Shown: positions 1 to 12,747, counted from the first letter of the stretch. The stretch: DNA of 64,000 nt from Limnanthes douglasii subsp. nivea (GCA_036936605.1 JAUPFV010000001.1:120970771-121034770); one strand, 5' to 3'. Translations and numbers: made by a program. The notes: a model not told the origin generated them from the sequence alone.

Positions 1-1600
1 GAGAAAAATAGAGAAAATAGTCTCATCAACTATAGTTCTTTATTCTTGATAAACGAGGACTTAGGAGAAGACGAAAAGAATAAAAATTAAATCACTGATG
101 ATGTTCAAGATGAATTGGAACGAGATATACAACAAACACCAAGGCATGGTACTAAAATTTGAAGGTGATGTTGATAGATCAATATAACACTCAATACTTT
201 AAAGAAACTATTTTGAATCCATAACGTCACTAGTGATTAATATCCGTGTAATAAGATATTAGTTCATTTTAGGAAAAGAAACATTTTTGAAGTGCAAATA
301 AATGTATAAGTTGAAGATGAACGAACGTAATACACAATCGAGATTAAATGATAGACTACTTGTGAAGGGATGTAGTCCAAAGAATATAATACATTTTGAT
401 TAATGGTAAAAATACATTTAATATGAATCATCATTGCTTTAACTTCTAGCATTACTTTGGAATTGAACAATTCGATGCCAACACTGCTTTCTTCCATGAT
501 AATTGATGAATATAAGATTTATATGGATCCATATTGTTTTAGGTTATGATAAATAATAACCAACATGAGGAATAAAACCCTATATAGTTTGAAGTAAACA
601 CCCAAATGGTGGTACTTGAAATTTGAGGGTTTCATGATAAATCATGGATTCAACAATATTTTAACTGACCATCACATATTCCTAAAATGGTATGAAAATA
701 ATAATTTATCATTCTTCTTCTTTATTTTGAGGATATGTTAGTCATTGCTCGTGTTAGGATGACGATAGTTTTTTTGAATAATTCCTTAAGCAAATCTTTC
801 ACCTTGAAATATTTTGGAGCGCCTAGAAAATTTTTGGGTATATATATTATTTTAGACCCACATAAGAAGTTTTAGTTATCATAATATATAGATATCGAAA
901 AGGTGTTTCAGAATTACAACATGGACAAAATAATACAAGTTAGTTCTCTACTTGTGCATCGTTTCAAATTAAGCTCGAAAAAAAAATCCAATAAAATAAC
1001 ATCAAGTAGACATAAGTAATGTCTCATATGAATTTATACGAAATCTAAGTTTGTTTATGTTGTAGAATTTTTAAGCCAGTAATTATCAAATCCAAGATAA
1101 AGGGCTGTGTTTGTGTTTTAGCTTCGGGAAACCTTTCGGAAATTCGCAGGTACCTTCGAGGTACGTCAAAGATGTATTTCTGTTTTAGCTATGAGAAACT
1201 TGTGCTACATGGTTACACAAATACTGACATAGTTGATAGTGATGATTTTCACACATCCATGTCATGGTACATGTTGAATTTTATAGAGGAGTCATATCAT
1301 GACAATCAAAGCTACAAAAGTGTGTTGTTTTATCAACTACCAAAGCCAAGTATATAGTTGCAACTGAAGCTTGTAAATAGTTAATATGGATGAATTATCT
1401 TGGTAAAACAATATGTTTATTATTCTCGGAAAAAACATATTAACATAATGTAACATTGGATACAAGCCCAACTAGAGTCAAAATTGTTACAACTTCAGAA
1501 AATTCATAACGACAAATATTGGGTCGAATATGAATAACAGACTATTATGGAAATTGAAGATATATTTTTCAAAGTTAGTTATTAGTTCTGCCTAACTAAT
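1..1600 (+). mobile_element. Decayed Ty1-copia retrotransposon pol remnant
   Basis: No frame is open for long, but pieces of copia pol lie in order on the plus strand. Around 575-770, shifting frames give SLYSLKQAPRQWYLKFEGFM-like sequence, the reverse transcriptase 'LYGLKQAPRQW' block, followed by a hydrophobic stretch where the YVDDM box would be. Around 785-860 is the 'LG..LGIyI' block, then YIEKV..NYNMDK and FKLSSKK-like motifs (890-990). Around 1200-1400 is the RNase H part: GYTNTDIVDSDD, then TTKAKYIVATEACK. This is the normal order of copia RT and RNase H. Many stops and shifts make it an old inactive copy. LTRs were not identified and the element may begin outside the window. Confidence 0.72.
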
Positions 1601-4600
1601 TTAGAATAGGAAATATTTTTGGTTACCAATCCAAAAACCGTGAGGCTAGAAATACTTCTTAATAACCATAAACCCAGTAGACTTATTAAGAGATGCATAA
1701 AGTCTTTATGGGCATCCCTTTGTTTTTTTTTCTCACAATAAAAAAATTGTTTTTTTAACTACTATTATAAAAATATTTAAAGATAAAACCTTCTCGTAAA
1801 TCAAACCGGTATATAATTAATCTTAAAGTTACTACACTATGTTCAAAAACTTGTCTACCACCGCTAATTCCATAAACCCGACAACCATTGAAAGTTATTT
1901 ATTTTTATCACCAAAAGAACTAACACCATAACTAATTTTTCAACTATAAAATATTCATTTGAAGCTTCAAATAAACTTAAAATAGTTTATCTAACATTTT
2001 CATGAACAGCGTCGTCAATTTCTATCAACATTTATAGCTGAACAATCCAAAGTATCAATAATTGATAGCATACCAATAAATCACAATCATAACTTAAGAA
2101 ACTATTCTTGAGATCATCGCAATAATATTTTAATCTAAAATTACCTCCAACCAACACATCTTATTTATTGCAAATAAAGTTAAAAATACATTCAAAGTCT
2201 TCAAACTTACCAAAATCATGGATTGAAATTTAACCATTCAGTTTAAAAATACCCATTTGAGGTCTAAACATGGTGTATATGCATTTTAAAGTTCAAAAAA
2301 ATAAATTAAAAAGGTCTGACATCTCACTTTTAAAAAATTAAAAATGTATCACAACGCATATTTAAAACTTAACAAGGTCTCACAGTTGTTTCGTGTTAAA
2401 AATGTCTTGCATCTTACATCACGCAAACTTGGACAACAAACCTTATGTTTTCTCTCATATTGCATCTAACAAGACAATAGTACGAGATGTGAGAGACAAT
2501 ACACATTGCACAAAATGTAGTACTTCATCTTCCTCACAAAAACACAACCAAAAATACAGATTTTAAAACACATATAAAACTACATAAAACTATAAAACCA
2601 AACTAAATTACAAAATTATATATAACAAAACGTACTATATTTAGAAATTTTACATTAACATTTACAGAAGAGAATCGTTATTCTATGTAAAAAAATAAAT
2701 TCATCTAATAAAATCGAGAAGAAGTTGAAAATCAACAAAAAAGTTGAAATCGACAAGAAATTGATGAAAAAATCAACTCAAAATAAATGAAGAAACTGTA
2801 ATTCAGACTAGAAGATGAAATCTAAATTTAGATTTAAAGATTTAGAGATAGAAAATATTAAGTTTTATATAGTATATATGATATTATAAAAAATTGGATA
2901 GTATGTCGTAAATAGCAAGGTTAATGGAGTCTTTAGTAGTAATAAATAATATTTAGGGTAGTAAATGGCAAATATGTATGCTTTAGATAGCTATTGGTAT
3001 TTTACTATTTTTTAATACTTGATCCTATCTATAAAATGTTATAGATCGAGTATTTGTAGGTGCATTTTAAAGCATGGTAATATGGTTCCATATAATTTTA
3101 GTAGATAATGAATCTGAAAATATCTTACATGGACTAATTTTTGGAATAAATATTTTGACTTCATTAAATAAGCTTTTGTGTTTTTTCTATTTTGTTGAAA
3201 CAAAATCCTATTTTAATAATTTATGTTTTAAAAACTGCCAAAATGTTATTTTTATTTTATTCCAATAATTATGTAAAGACTATAAGTTTCTTATGGTGGA
3301 CTATTTTAATTGTAGGTATCTTGGTTTAGAATTTTACTTTAGACTATGTTATATTTCATTCTCGCTTTGTTGGATCTCTCATCGTTAGACCTCTCATGTT
3401 TTTTTTGTTAGATCTCTTTTGTTTTTGGATCTCTCATGTTTTTGGATCTCACTTTATATTTTGATATTTTTACCCTTTGTTAAAAAATACCTATATAAAT
3501 TGTTTGGTTAGATAAATCACCATATAACTCTAATACTTCCAACCTATTGTCTCTTTCTATTTAAGAAACTTTTAACATAATTGAACGACAACTTGCTATT
3601 TGTTATCATCTACTGACTCTTCCTATTTAATAAACTTTCAAAACATAAGAACCATAAATTATGTGTTTTTATCATCCACCGACAATTTTGTAATAAATAA
3701 TATAATTCATTATATAATTATTATTTTCAATATTGCAAAATCCTAATATTTGGAAACAAATAATATATGTTGAGTCAAGTCGAAACTCTGTGTACATATC
3801 TTATTATGTATTACTAATCAAATAAAAAGGAATTAGTATTTTTATAATTAAACACATTATATGAAAACTATTTAAACTGATTAATCTGTCATTGTAATTA
3901 TCCATGCGATATATTATTTTATTTACAAATCTTACTTATTTTATTTACAAATTTATATACTTTTTTAATTCTAATTTGTTGTTTTTTCTTATCTCAATAT
4001 AGGGGTGTTATCAGTCTGAATTTTTTCATATTTTTGGGATCTAACAATAATGTTATCGGTTTTACCATTCCGGACCGATAATCGGGCCGAGTTCAAACTT
4101 TGATTCGTGAACCACTCGTTAACACTATTGCATTGGTCTTATGTGGAACTTATCAGATCAGTCTTAGGCAGGTTACCGAGTTCTGTTGTTCAATAAAAGT
4201 ACTAGTTAGACATAATATATCAAAAAATGTGAATTGAATTTTAAAATATTAAATTATTAGGCCAATAAATCATATGGATCATTGATTAATTAATTATATA
4301 ACATATTTTAGAACGGATAAAGTATTTTCTTTTAAAATTAATCGTTAACATCTTTTATTATTTACATATTTTTGTCACTCATACTCATGCTCCAACTTCA
4401 ACTTTAGTTATATATTATTACCAATATTATAGGTTCATACCAATAATCATATCAAACTCAAACTTCAACTAGTGGACTACTCAATAACACTATAAGATTA
4501 GCATCGGACAGGCCTTATTGATTTGGTCCCAAACGAGTTACCATTTGGTAGTTCAATAACAACCCTTTCTTGGTGCTACTGAATCTCGATCTTATGAATG

Positions 4601-5715
4601 ATTTGAGGTCTATTTTTAAGTTAGAGAGAGAAATACAATAATTTTGTGGATTTGATTAGAGTGAATTTATATAATCAAAAGATGTTTTTTTTTCAATTAT
4701 CAAACGTTTTTTTGTATAAACCAAATAAAAACATTGCATGGGCTTCGTGATAAATTTTATTGTCATCGTGTGAAACCCGTGTGATGGATTAAATGTGAAA
4801 TAAAACATTATTCTTGTATAGCAAAAAATTTATTTCTGGTCATTGTCTAAAACTCATAAATCGGTGAGAACTTTATGAAATTTGATTATGATTTATCGTA
4901 AAAGCATGATTTTTATCAAAAAAGTATGAAGGGGTTGTTATCTTAAAACAATCAAATGCTTATATATTTTAGATGAAAAGAGAAAATGAGAGAAAATAGG
5001 TTAGTATTTTGAGTAGTGATATTTTTTAGTTAATTTTAAAAATAAATGAATACAATTAGTTTTTGGGTAATCTACCAATAACCATCAGGAATCAAAAATA
5101 TTTACCTATAAAAATCCAAGGTTTAAGAAAGTATCGATAACCACCTGGTTTTGAAACTAAATTACTCATAACCACCTAAACTTTTTTAATACTTATCATA
5201 CCTTATTTTTGTTACTATGATATTGACATGTTTGTTTTCTTTTTTCATTCGATCAATATCCTCTTTAATTTAGATATGTTTTTTGTTCTTCTTTCGATGA
5301 AGATCTTCTGCAATTTTCGCTCTTTTGTTTTTTTTCTTTGTTCTTCTTCATTTATCGATCATTTATTGATAGCTCTCGTGTATTTTTGTTTTCAGTTTTT
5401 GTTATTTTTTTATTGTTTTGAGTTATTTTATTGTTGTTTTACGATTATATGATTATTTGAGTTATGTTGATTTTTTTAATTTCATATATTCATGTAAATA
5501 GTTTGCCTATTATCTGAAAATATTGATTTCCAGAAAATAGATTTTGAGATTTTGAGATTTTTGGTTTTTGGTTATTGCTAGTTTGGTTGCGTAATTATGT
5601 GTTGTTTAATTGTGAAAATACTATGTATTGACATGGTGCATAATTACATATAATATGATTGTTAAATTAGTTAGGTTTTGGGTGTGATGGTGGTGAAATT
5701 ATTTGTTGCGTAATT
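1601..5715. other. Gene-free AT-rich spacer
   Basis: No coding sequence is recognisable. ORFs here, such as 3074-3268 and 5228-5452, are low-complexity and look like no known protein. Small features: a short direct repeat of GGATCTCTCATGTTTTT-like units at about 3370-3455, and two loosely similar blocks at about 4060-4200 and 4440-4560, each with a GAGTT(C/A)...GTTCAATA ending. The stretch at 5045-5190 (AATAACCATCAGG..., AACCACCTGG...) looks like repeat-derived DNA but was not assigned to a family. Confidence 0.5.
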
Positions 5716-5952
5716 TTTTTTATTTTTTTTTATTTTCGGAGGGAACCCGCAGCCGCTACTCAGAGTGCAATGAGTGCGCACAGGGTAAACCCTCAGTCTG
5801 ACGTGATAACCTGCAAACCAACGCCAGAAGGTAAACCACACAAGGTGACAGGCTCAGCCGAGAAAGCGTATGCAGAGGGACTCGAACTCATGACCTTTTG
5901 GTTATAAGAATGCCATGCTCAACCAACTCGGCTACCCCTTGGGGACCTTTTG
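5716..5952 (-). mobile_element. tRNA-derived SINE, copy 1
   Basis: Read on the minus strand, the 5' end has a tRNA-like RNA polymerase III promoter: a box A-like TAGCCGAGTTGGTTGAGCA, then about 30 nt later a box B-like GAGTTCGAGTCCC. A tRNA-unrelated body follows, ending in GGGTTCCCTCCG and an A-rich tail (T-rich on the plus strand at 5716-5746). The unit is flanked by an 11-bp direct repeat GTTGCGTAATT at 5705-5715 and 5953-5963, as expected of a target-site duplication. One caution is that GTTGCGTAATT-like words recur in the neighbouring tandem array. The second copy at 48876-49069 confirms that this is a dispersed unit and not a tRNA gene. Confidence 0.82.
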
Positions 5953-5963
5953 GTTGCGTAATT

Positions 5964-6905
5964 ACATTGTAAGTGGTTGCGTAAAATGATTGCATAGATA
6001 GGACTTTGGTTGTGAAAAAATAATTGTATTATAGTTTTTTTTAAATGTCATATTTTTCAAACCATAGCTCCAAAAAATCTCAAAATACCATCAATTTTTT
6101 TAAAGACGAACAAAGTTAGATCAATGAAAGATTTTTTTCCTGAATTTGGTTGCAAAAATAAGAGTAATCAGGTTGCGAAATTAGTGTTGAAAAAAAAAAC
6201 TATATTCTAGTTGCGTAATTAAGAGTAATTTGGTTGTGAAAAAATAATTGTTTTCAGTTACAGAATTAAGTGCAAATGAGTTGCATAAATAAAAAGAAAA
6301 GAGTAGCGTAAATAGGATTTTGGTTGTGAAATAAAATTGTGTTACAATACTTTTCTTTGAATGTCATATCTTTCAAACCATAGCTCTAAAAAATCTGAAA
6401 ATACCATTAGTTTTGTTTTTTAAGACGAACAAAACTAGAATCATGAAAAAAAAATTACAGTTTTTTTTACTACATTTGGTTGGAAAAATAAGAGTAACCG
6501 GGTTGCCAAATTAGTCTGGAAAAAACAATTGTGTTCCAATTACGTAATTAAGAGTAATTTGGTTGTGCAAAAACAAGTATGTTCCACTTGTGTGATTAAG
6601 ACAATTTGGTTGTGAAAAACAATTTTTTATAGTACAAAATTAAGTGCAAATAAGTTGTGTAAATAAGAAGAAAAAAGTTGCATAGATAGGATTTTGGTTG
6701 TGAAAAAACAATTGTGTTTAAGTTTTTTTAAAATGTCATACCTTTCAAACCGTAGCTCCAAAAAAATGAAAATACCATATGTTTTGTTGTTTAAGACGAG
6801 CAAAACTAGATGCATGAAATATTTTTCTTCCGATTTTTTTACTATATTTGTTTACGAAAATAAAAATAATCGGGTTGCAAAATTAGTCTGGAAAATCTTC
6901 GAGTT
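5964..6905. repeat. Tandem array, about three units of roughly 310-370 bp
   Basis: Three units repeat the same order of words: ATAGGA(C/T)TTTGGTTGTGAAA, then AATGTCATA(T/C)CTTTCAAACC(A/G)TAGCTC, then AAATACCAT, AAGACGA(A/G)CAAA, and finally GTTGC(G/A)AAATTAGTCTGGAAAA. Unit starts are near 5997, 6313 and 6685. Shorter GTTGCGTAATTAAGAGTAATTTGGTTGTG words lie between them, and a partial copy follows near 7135-7170. Divergence and length variation show an old array. No coding potential was seen. Its function is unknown; it could be part of an unrecognised transposon. Confidence 0.7.
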
Positions 6906-7980
6906 TTGTATCACTTTTGGAAACTGACACGTGGCACCCAAATCCCAAAATTTCTATCACTTTTGGTCCACAAATTCCAAGTTTTGTGTCACTTTTGGTC
7001 CTCCATAGCGTGCGGGGGGCTGATCGTGCAAATTTCTAAAACATGAATGATGGGTGGGAGACAAAAGTGAAGATCATGGACTACTATGATACACGAGCTA
7101 TACATGGGGACCAACGATAATTTTTAGCCTTCGAACTGCATAATTAAGAATTATTTGGTTGCGAAAATAAGAAAAATAAAATCTCCAAAAATATCACTCA
7201 TGGATTTGGTTTTGTTTGTCTTTAAAAAATATGAATATATGTGTTTTTAGAAAGAAAAAACAAAATTGAGTTAATGTTTGAAAGATATGTAGTTTTGAAA
7301 GTTAAAAATAACTACGAACACAGCAATTGAAAGTTTTAAGATGAAATAGAGTAATTTCTTCTTGAAAATCTGATTTGATAGTTAAGTTATGTTAAAAAAA
7401 TGTTTGAGATTTTACTGAAAATTCATTGCATAAATTTTTTAATTGAGGGATTTGAGAGTTGATTTTAGAGAAAAGAGAAAGTCGCAACCGAAGGAAGATG
7501 ACGAGAGTTCTTAAGTTTTGTTATAAATTTTTATTTTGGATGTGATGTTACATAAACTTGAAAATTCATATGATTATTGGTACTTTTAATTATAGTTAGG
7601 AAATTTTTAATTTTTTTTATATAGTTAACGGTAAAGTGTTTAACGAAATTTAAGAAAAATAAATACATAATAATAAAAATGAAATATAAACCGCCCCTTT
7701 CAATTTTTAAAAGACTCTTACATGAGTTTCGTGTTTTATTTTCCCATTTAACTTCTGTAGTTAGCATTGTTTTTCAATAAAATTTCATCCGTTTATCAAG
7801 TATTTTCAGAAAGGCTGAACAATTTATTTGAATGTTTTAACAAACACAATCAAGTGATTTTTATTAACAAAACCTTACCCTAAGCCTGTAAAAAATCGAG
7901 CCCAATTTGAACGACCTTATATATAAATCTTTAGGCCGAACATTGAACTTTTCATTTTCTGTTTGAGCCAAACTTGAATC
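6906..7980. other. Gene-free spacer downstream of transketolase
   Basis: The first 120 bp carry three copies of a (G/T)TATCACTTTTGG / GTGTCACTTTTGGTCC-like word (6908-7003) and a local GC-rich patch (CGTGCGGGGGGCTGATCG). The remainder is AT-rich with no recognisable protein match. The ORF at 7531-7767 resembles nothing I know. Confidence 0.4.
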
Positions 7981-8337
7981 TTATGGCAGGTTTTGGAATA
8001 CAAGGTCTATAGATATATAGACAGACCGAGGGGCTTCCAGAACCACAACCACAAACACGTATGGAACAGAGAAGTGACAAACTACATTACAGCAAACCAT
8101 TTGAGTACAAAAACTCGTGATAGCTACAAGAGTTATTATTACACAAATCAATGAACAACAACAGACCCTACTCTCTTTATAGAGTTGCTCTTTCAACGAA
8201 TTGCAAGAAGAAAACCTTCACTCTTTTGCTTTTTTTTTTATTTGAAACAAAGGAGACCTTATAAGATGAAACAGCAAAATGCTCTCATCACTATAAAATC
8301 TCCACACCAAACAGCCGCGAGCGCCTATTACAAAAGT
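7981..8337 (-). other. Probable 3' untranslated region of transketolase
   Basis: About 350 bp directly after the transketolase stop codon (minus strand), with no coding features. A cleavage or poly(A) site could not be fixed from sequence alone, so the left limit is nominal. ORFs on either strand here are low-complexity and have no family match. Confidence 0.35.
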
Positions 8338-11300
8338 CTAGGAGGAAACTTCCTTAGCAGCTGCGATAACAGCTTCTACAGTGAGACCAAACTCCTTGTA
8401 TAGTATACCTATCGGTGCACTAGCTCCAAAAGTGTCAACACCAATGGACTTTCCTTTCGATCCAACAATCTTTGCCCACCCAAATGTCGACCCGGCTTCA
8501 ATACTAACCCTAGCGGTTACAGCAGAGGGCAACACACTCTCCTTGTACTCATCTGATTGTTCATCAAAAAGCTCCCAAGCAACAAAGGAGACAACTCTAA
8601 CAGCTTTACCTTCCTTTCTGAGTTCCTCACCAGCTTTTTCTGCGATTTCCAACTCGGAACCGGTTCCGATCAAGATCACGTCGGGCTTGTTAACTGTTGA
8701 GTTGTCGGAAATAGTGTAGCCACCTTTCGCGGTTCCTTCGAAAGAAGTTCCGGGAAGGTTAGGTAGCTTTTGTCGAGACAGCGCAAGGATTGAAGGTCGC
8801 TTTCTATTGAGGACTGCAACTTTGTAAGCACCTGCTGTTTCGTTTCCATCGGCCGGACGGAACATTATGACGTTGGGCATGGCACGGAAACTTGCTAAAT
8901 GTTCGATCGGCTGGTGGGTCGGTCCATCTTCTCCTAAACCGATTGAATCGTGGGTCATGACGTAAATAACTCCAGCTTCACACAAAGCGGAAATCCTAAT
9001 CGCAGCTCTCATGTAGTCGGTGAAAACAAAGAAAGTAGCACAGTATGGAATCAGTCCCAGGCTGTGAAGGGCAATGCCGTTACAAATGGCTCCCATACCA
9101 TGTTCCCTAACACCAAATCTAAGGTTCCGCTCTTCTGGTGTCTTCTTTTGGAAATCTCCAAACATTTTCATTAATGTCATGTTGGAAGAAGCAAGATCTG
9201 CACTGCCACCGAGGAAGCCAGGGAGAACCTTTGCAAGGGCATTCAGATTTGTTTGAGAAAGGTTTCTGGTGGCATCGGCTGGAATCTCTGGTGTGTATGT
9301 CTGGAAAGTAAAATCAGAATCCTTAAATTAAAAATCCAAAAGTTTCGGACTTTATACATTAAGAGATGTATGGTGACAAGCTTATAAGCGAGAAAACTAG
9401 ATTAAAATAAGCCGATAATTATTTTTATTTGTTTAGAAAAACTCACGGGGTGCTTGGTGCCTAATAAAAATAGCCAATTTTTAAGGTTGAAAATCAGAAC
9501 ATGTTTTTTTTATGAAAACCTGTATGAAGAAGAAATCTGTAAGGTATCAAGAAAGAAAGAAAAAAGGTCAAAAATTGAAAAAGCCAAAAAAGCTAGTTTA
9601 GCTTTTTGCTTATCTTTGATCTTTAATTAATCAAGTAAGCGAAGAAAAAAACAGCTTTGAAGAAGTTTTACATACCGGAAGTGCTTTCTCCCATCCGGCA
9701 GGTAATTCGCCACTGATGATCAATTTAAGCTCTGCAGCTTCCTCTGGATATTTCTTCTCATATTCGGCAAGTTTGGCATTCCACTCAGTTTCAAGAGCAG
9801 CACCCTCGGGAATATGACGGCTCCAGTGCCTGTGGGAAATCAGCAAATTTGTTAAATACTATATCAGCTTTAAGAGTGACAAAGTTCCTATATGACTAAA
9901 TTTGAATGTGTTTACTTTTTGACATCTTCAGGCACCTGGAACGGCTCATAAGGCCAACCAAGGTTCTGCCTAGTGGCATCCACTTCTTTGGCACCCAGTG
10001 CAGCACCATGTACACTGTATGAGTTTGCTTTGTTTGGTGATCCAAAACCAATGGTAGTAGTCACCTAAAAAACACAAGGAAAACTCATAAAGACAAAAAA
10101 AAAATCAAAAAATGCAATCATTATATTCTATGCTTCAAGAAATATAAGAATGTGTTGAATCTCTAACCTTGATCAAGGTGGGTTTGTCTGTAACCGTCTT
10201 CGCTTCTTCAATTGCAGCACGAATCTCATCATAACCCGTATTTCCGTTCTTCACCCAAATAACGTGCCATCCAAGCCCTTCGAAACGTTTGTCCACATTT
10301 TCCGTAAAAGCGATCTCAGTGTCTCCGTCAATGGAAATGTGGTTGTCATCGTAAAAAGCTATAAGCTTCCCAAGTCCCCAATGCCCAGCTAACGAACAAA
10401 CTTCATTTAAAATCCCCTCCATCTGGCAACCGTCCCCAACAATAACGTATCTAGAAGAAGACAACAGATTCAAATTACATTAGACACTAAAATAAGTGAA
10501 AAGTCAAAGCTAGCAACACAAAAAAGCCAAATATTACGTGTAATGGTCGACGATTTTGATATCGGGCTTATTGAACCTAGCAGCCAAATGCGTCTCTGCC
10601 AAAGCCAAACCAACTGCATTTCCAATACCTTGCCCCAAAGGACCTAATACAGAATAATTGTAGAAAAATAGTATAAGCTCATTATATATCAGTACTAGAA
10701 CACAATCTATAACAAAACCGTGAGCTAAAGGAGTCCGAAGACTAACCAGTTGTGACTTCAATACCAGGGGTCTCGAAATTCTCAGGGTGTCCTGGAGTTC
10801 GGCTACCCCATTGTCGGAAGCTTTTCAAATCTTCTTCCTAATAACTAATCCAGTGAGTATAGAGCAAAAAAAAACATCCCCAGCTCAATAAGATCTAATG
10901 AACTGAAACTGAGATTCAAATTTAACCAGGAGGACAAACATTGAGTTAAATATAAGCTTAACCAAGTGAACAAGCTGATTGATTTCATCTATCTAATTAA
11001 TCTAAGCATGACCAGGCATGTAACAACTATGGATTTGAAGCTTTGAAGAAACATAATGACAACAAGAACAGCCAAACAGAGTATTCAGATATTTATGTAT
11101 GAAAAAACACTAACCAGGACGCTGTCGTAGCCAGCAAGGTGAAGAAGAGCATACTGCAACATGCAGCCATGGCCAGCAGACAAAACGAAGCGATCACGGT
11201 TAAACCAATACGGGTTTTTGGGGTTATACCTCATGATTTCATCGTACAAAATATGACCCATTGGAGCACAACCCATGGGCAAACCCGGGTGACCGGAATT

Positions 11301-11618
11301 CGCCTTCTCCACAGCATCGATCGCCAAAAACCTAATCGTGTTAACTGATTTATCCACCAAGGAAACCTCCGTCGAAGTATCCAATGTCCCTACCGCAGAT
11401 GCCCGAACAGTCCGTTGACCGTTGACGCGCCTCGGAAGGCGACGTCGGGAGACGGAGGCGCGTGAACCTGCGGAGGAAGAGGCTTTCAAGCCGGAGAAGG
11501 AAGGTAGAGAGAGCGTGGATAGAGAAACAGAGTGGTCAGTCGACTGAGCTGAGCCATGGTGAGAGATGGCTCGAGCGACGAAAGCTTGAGATAAGGTTAG
11601 AGATGAAGTGGAAGCCAT
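8338..11618 (-). CDS. Transketolase, chloroplastic (7 exons)
   Basis: Thiamine-diphosphate enzyme that moves two-carbon ketol units between sugar phosphates in the Calvin cycle and plastid pentose phosphate pathway. Exons: 11115..11618, 10747..10837, 10643..10538, 10168..10450, 9916..10064, 9676..9829, 8338..9300. They join in frame to 749 codons plus stop, close to the usual 740-750 residues. Residues 1 to about 75 are rich in Ser, Arg and Ala, a typical chloroplast transit peptide; the mature part begins near RASAVGTL. Then come [38 protein letters not shown], the cofactor-binding GDGCQMEGI (from about residue 239), and [10 protein letters not shown]. In the last exon are the catalytic Glu of FGVREHG (about 495) and [15 protein letters not shown]. 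All introns are GT-AG. Every key motif is intact, so this should be functional. The Met at 11618 is the only sensible start before the transit peptide. Confidence 0.97.
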
Positions 11619-12273
11619 TGGTTTGGTTGTAGAGAGAGAAAGTGAAAGTGTGTCTCTCTCTTACTAAGTAAGTAAGAAGTGGGGATGATGATCTTGTTGG
11701 TTTGGTTTGAATGGAGACTAGAGAGTGTGGATCAGTTTTTTGAAGTTGTTTTTATTTTGTGGGGAGGGAGATTCCCATTGATTTCATCGTTTACGTGCAA
11801 TGAATATTTAACCGTTGGATTTTCTTCAAGAGACGATATCCGCCGTTGAGTATGGGTAAGACGTAGGAGTATATGAAGATGTCCTCGCCTTTCATTTTTA
11901 GACGTTTATCATTTTTATCTTCTCATTATCCCACATATATTCATAAAAATTTATAAAAAAGTTGATCCGACCATTTTATTACTTACTGTTAGGCTGTTAG
12001 TTGTTTGTGTTTTGTTGGAAGCACGTGAAATGGTTAAGTTTATCGATCAAATCGGTAGAATGTACTATAAGACTTTAGTTTTGTTTCTCTAAATCAAACT
12101 CAAATGGATAAAAACAGATAATAAGTGATTTCAATTTGCATCCGTTTTGTTTTGATTTATATCCGTTTTAGATTGGTTTTATCTATAAAAAAATTAAAAA
12201 ATAATTAAAATAAATTAAAATTTAATTTTTAATTTTTTTATTAAATAATTTAATAAATTAACTTTTGATTTTT
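11619..12273 (-). promoter_or_regulatory. Transketolase leader and upstream region
   Basis: On the minus strand the sequence just before the ATG is a CT-rich leader (AGAGAGAGACACACTTTCACTTTCTCTCTCTACAACC in short pieces), typical of highly expressed plant photosynthesis transcripts. Further upstream, near 11790-11815, lie a TTAAATATTC stretch and a GCACGTAAACG word with an ACGT core. Either might be a promoter element, but spacing to a start site is unknown. The rest, up to the LTR at 12274, is AT-rich and unassigned. Confidence 0.3.
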
Positions 12274-12746
12274 CTATAAGGCATAACACTACTCGTAAGT
12301 TATATACATCGGTCATATCGAAGTATCTAAAATAAGAAAATAATAATTGGAGGGTACTACGTCAAGAGAAATCAAAATAAAAAAATATTAGGCGAATTGG
12401 AACTAGTATACTCGGCGGAATAGCGTAAAGACAAAGACATTGATAAAAGATCTAGGCGTCGTCTGAATACAAACATGACTATCATCTCGCGTGATAGCAG
12501 ACCGATACGCCGGCCATCACTTAAAAAGAACTCGCGTGAAAATCGTATAGTATCCCAACCGTGTGAAGATCGGGTTTGGACCCACAATCAAATATAACAA
12601 AAAATAGAGAATTATTACGAGATAGTGTATTATAAAATATATTATATAAATAATAGATAAGATTTTTTCTAATAAGATAATAAGATATTAACACTTTATT
12701 TTTCTATTTTCTATTTAATAAATACTATCACCAAAATTCCTCACCA
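12274..12746 (+). repeat. 5' LTR of outer Tat element
   Basis: Matches 28193-28741 over most of its length. Shared words include AAGGCATAACACTA, GTCAAGAGAA, AACGTAAAGACAAAGACATTGATAAAAGA, GTGATAGCAGACCG and ACTATCACCAAAAT. This copy is about 75 bp shorter and its terminal TG has become CT. It ends in CACCA immediately before a primer-binding-like site. Confidence 0.85.
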
Positions 12747-12747
12747 G

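Noticed and set aside
3370..3455. Short GGATCTCTCATGTTTTT repeats as a possible CRISPR-like array
   Set aside because: Irregular spacing, eukaryotic context and only four imperfect units; simple local duplication.
5880..5935. tRNA gene on the minus strand (box A and box B present)
   Set aside because: The fold lacks a proper acceptor and anticodon arm, the body continues into an unrelated tail, and a second dispersed copy with target duplications exists. It is a SINE head.
8381..8719. 112-codon plus-strand ORF over transketolase
   Set aside because: Antisense shadow of the last transketolase exon; the minus strand encodes conserved family motifs throughout.
12258..12262. TTAAC as the left target duplication of the outer Tat element
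   Set aside because: It matches the right flank (28742-28746) but lies 11 bp left of the LTR homology; would need an insertion in the LTR end, so not asserted.
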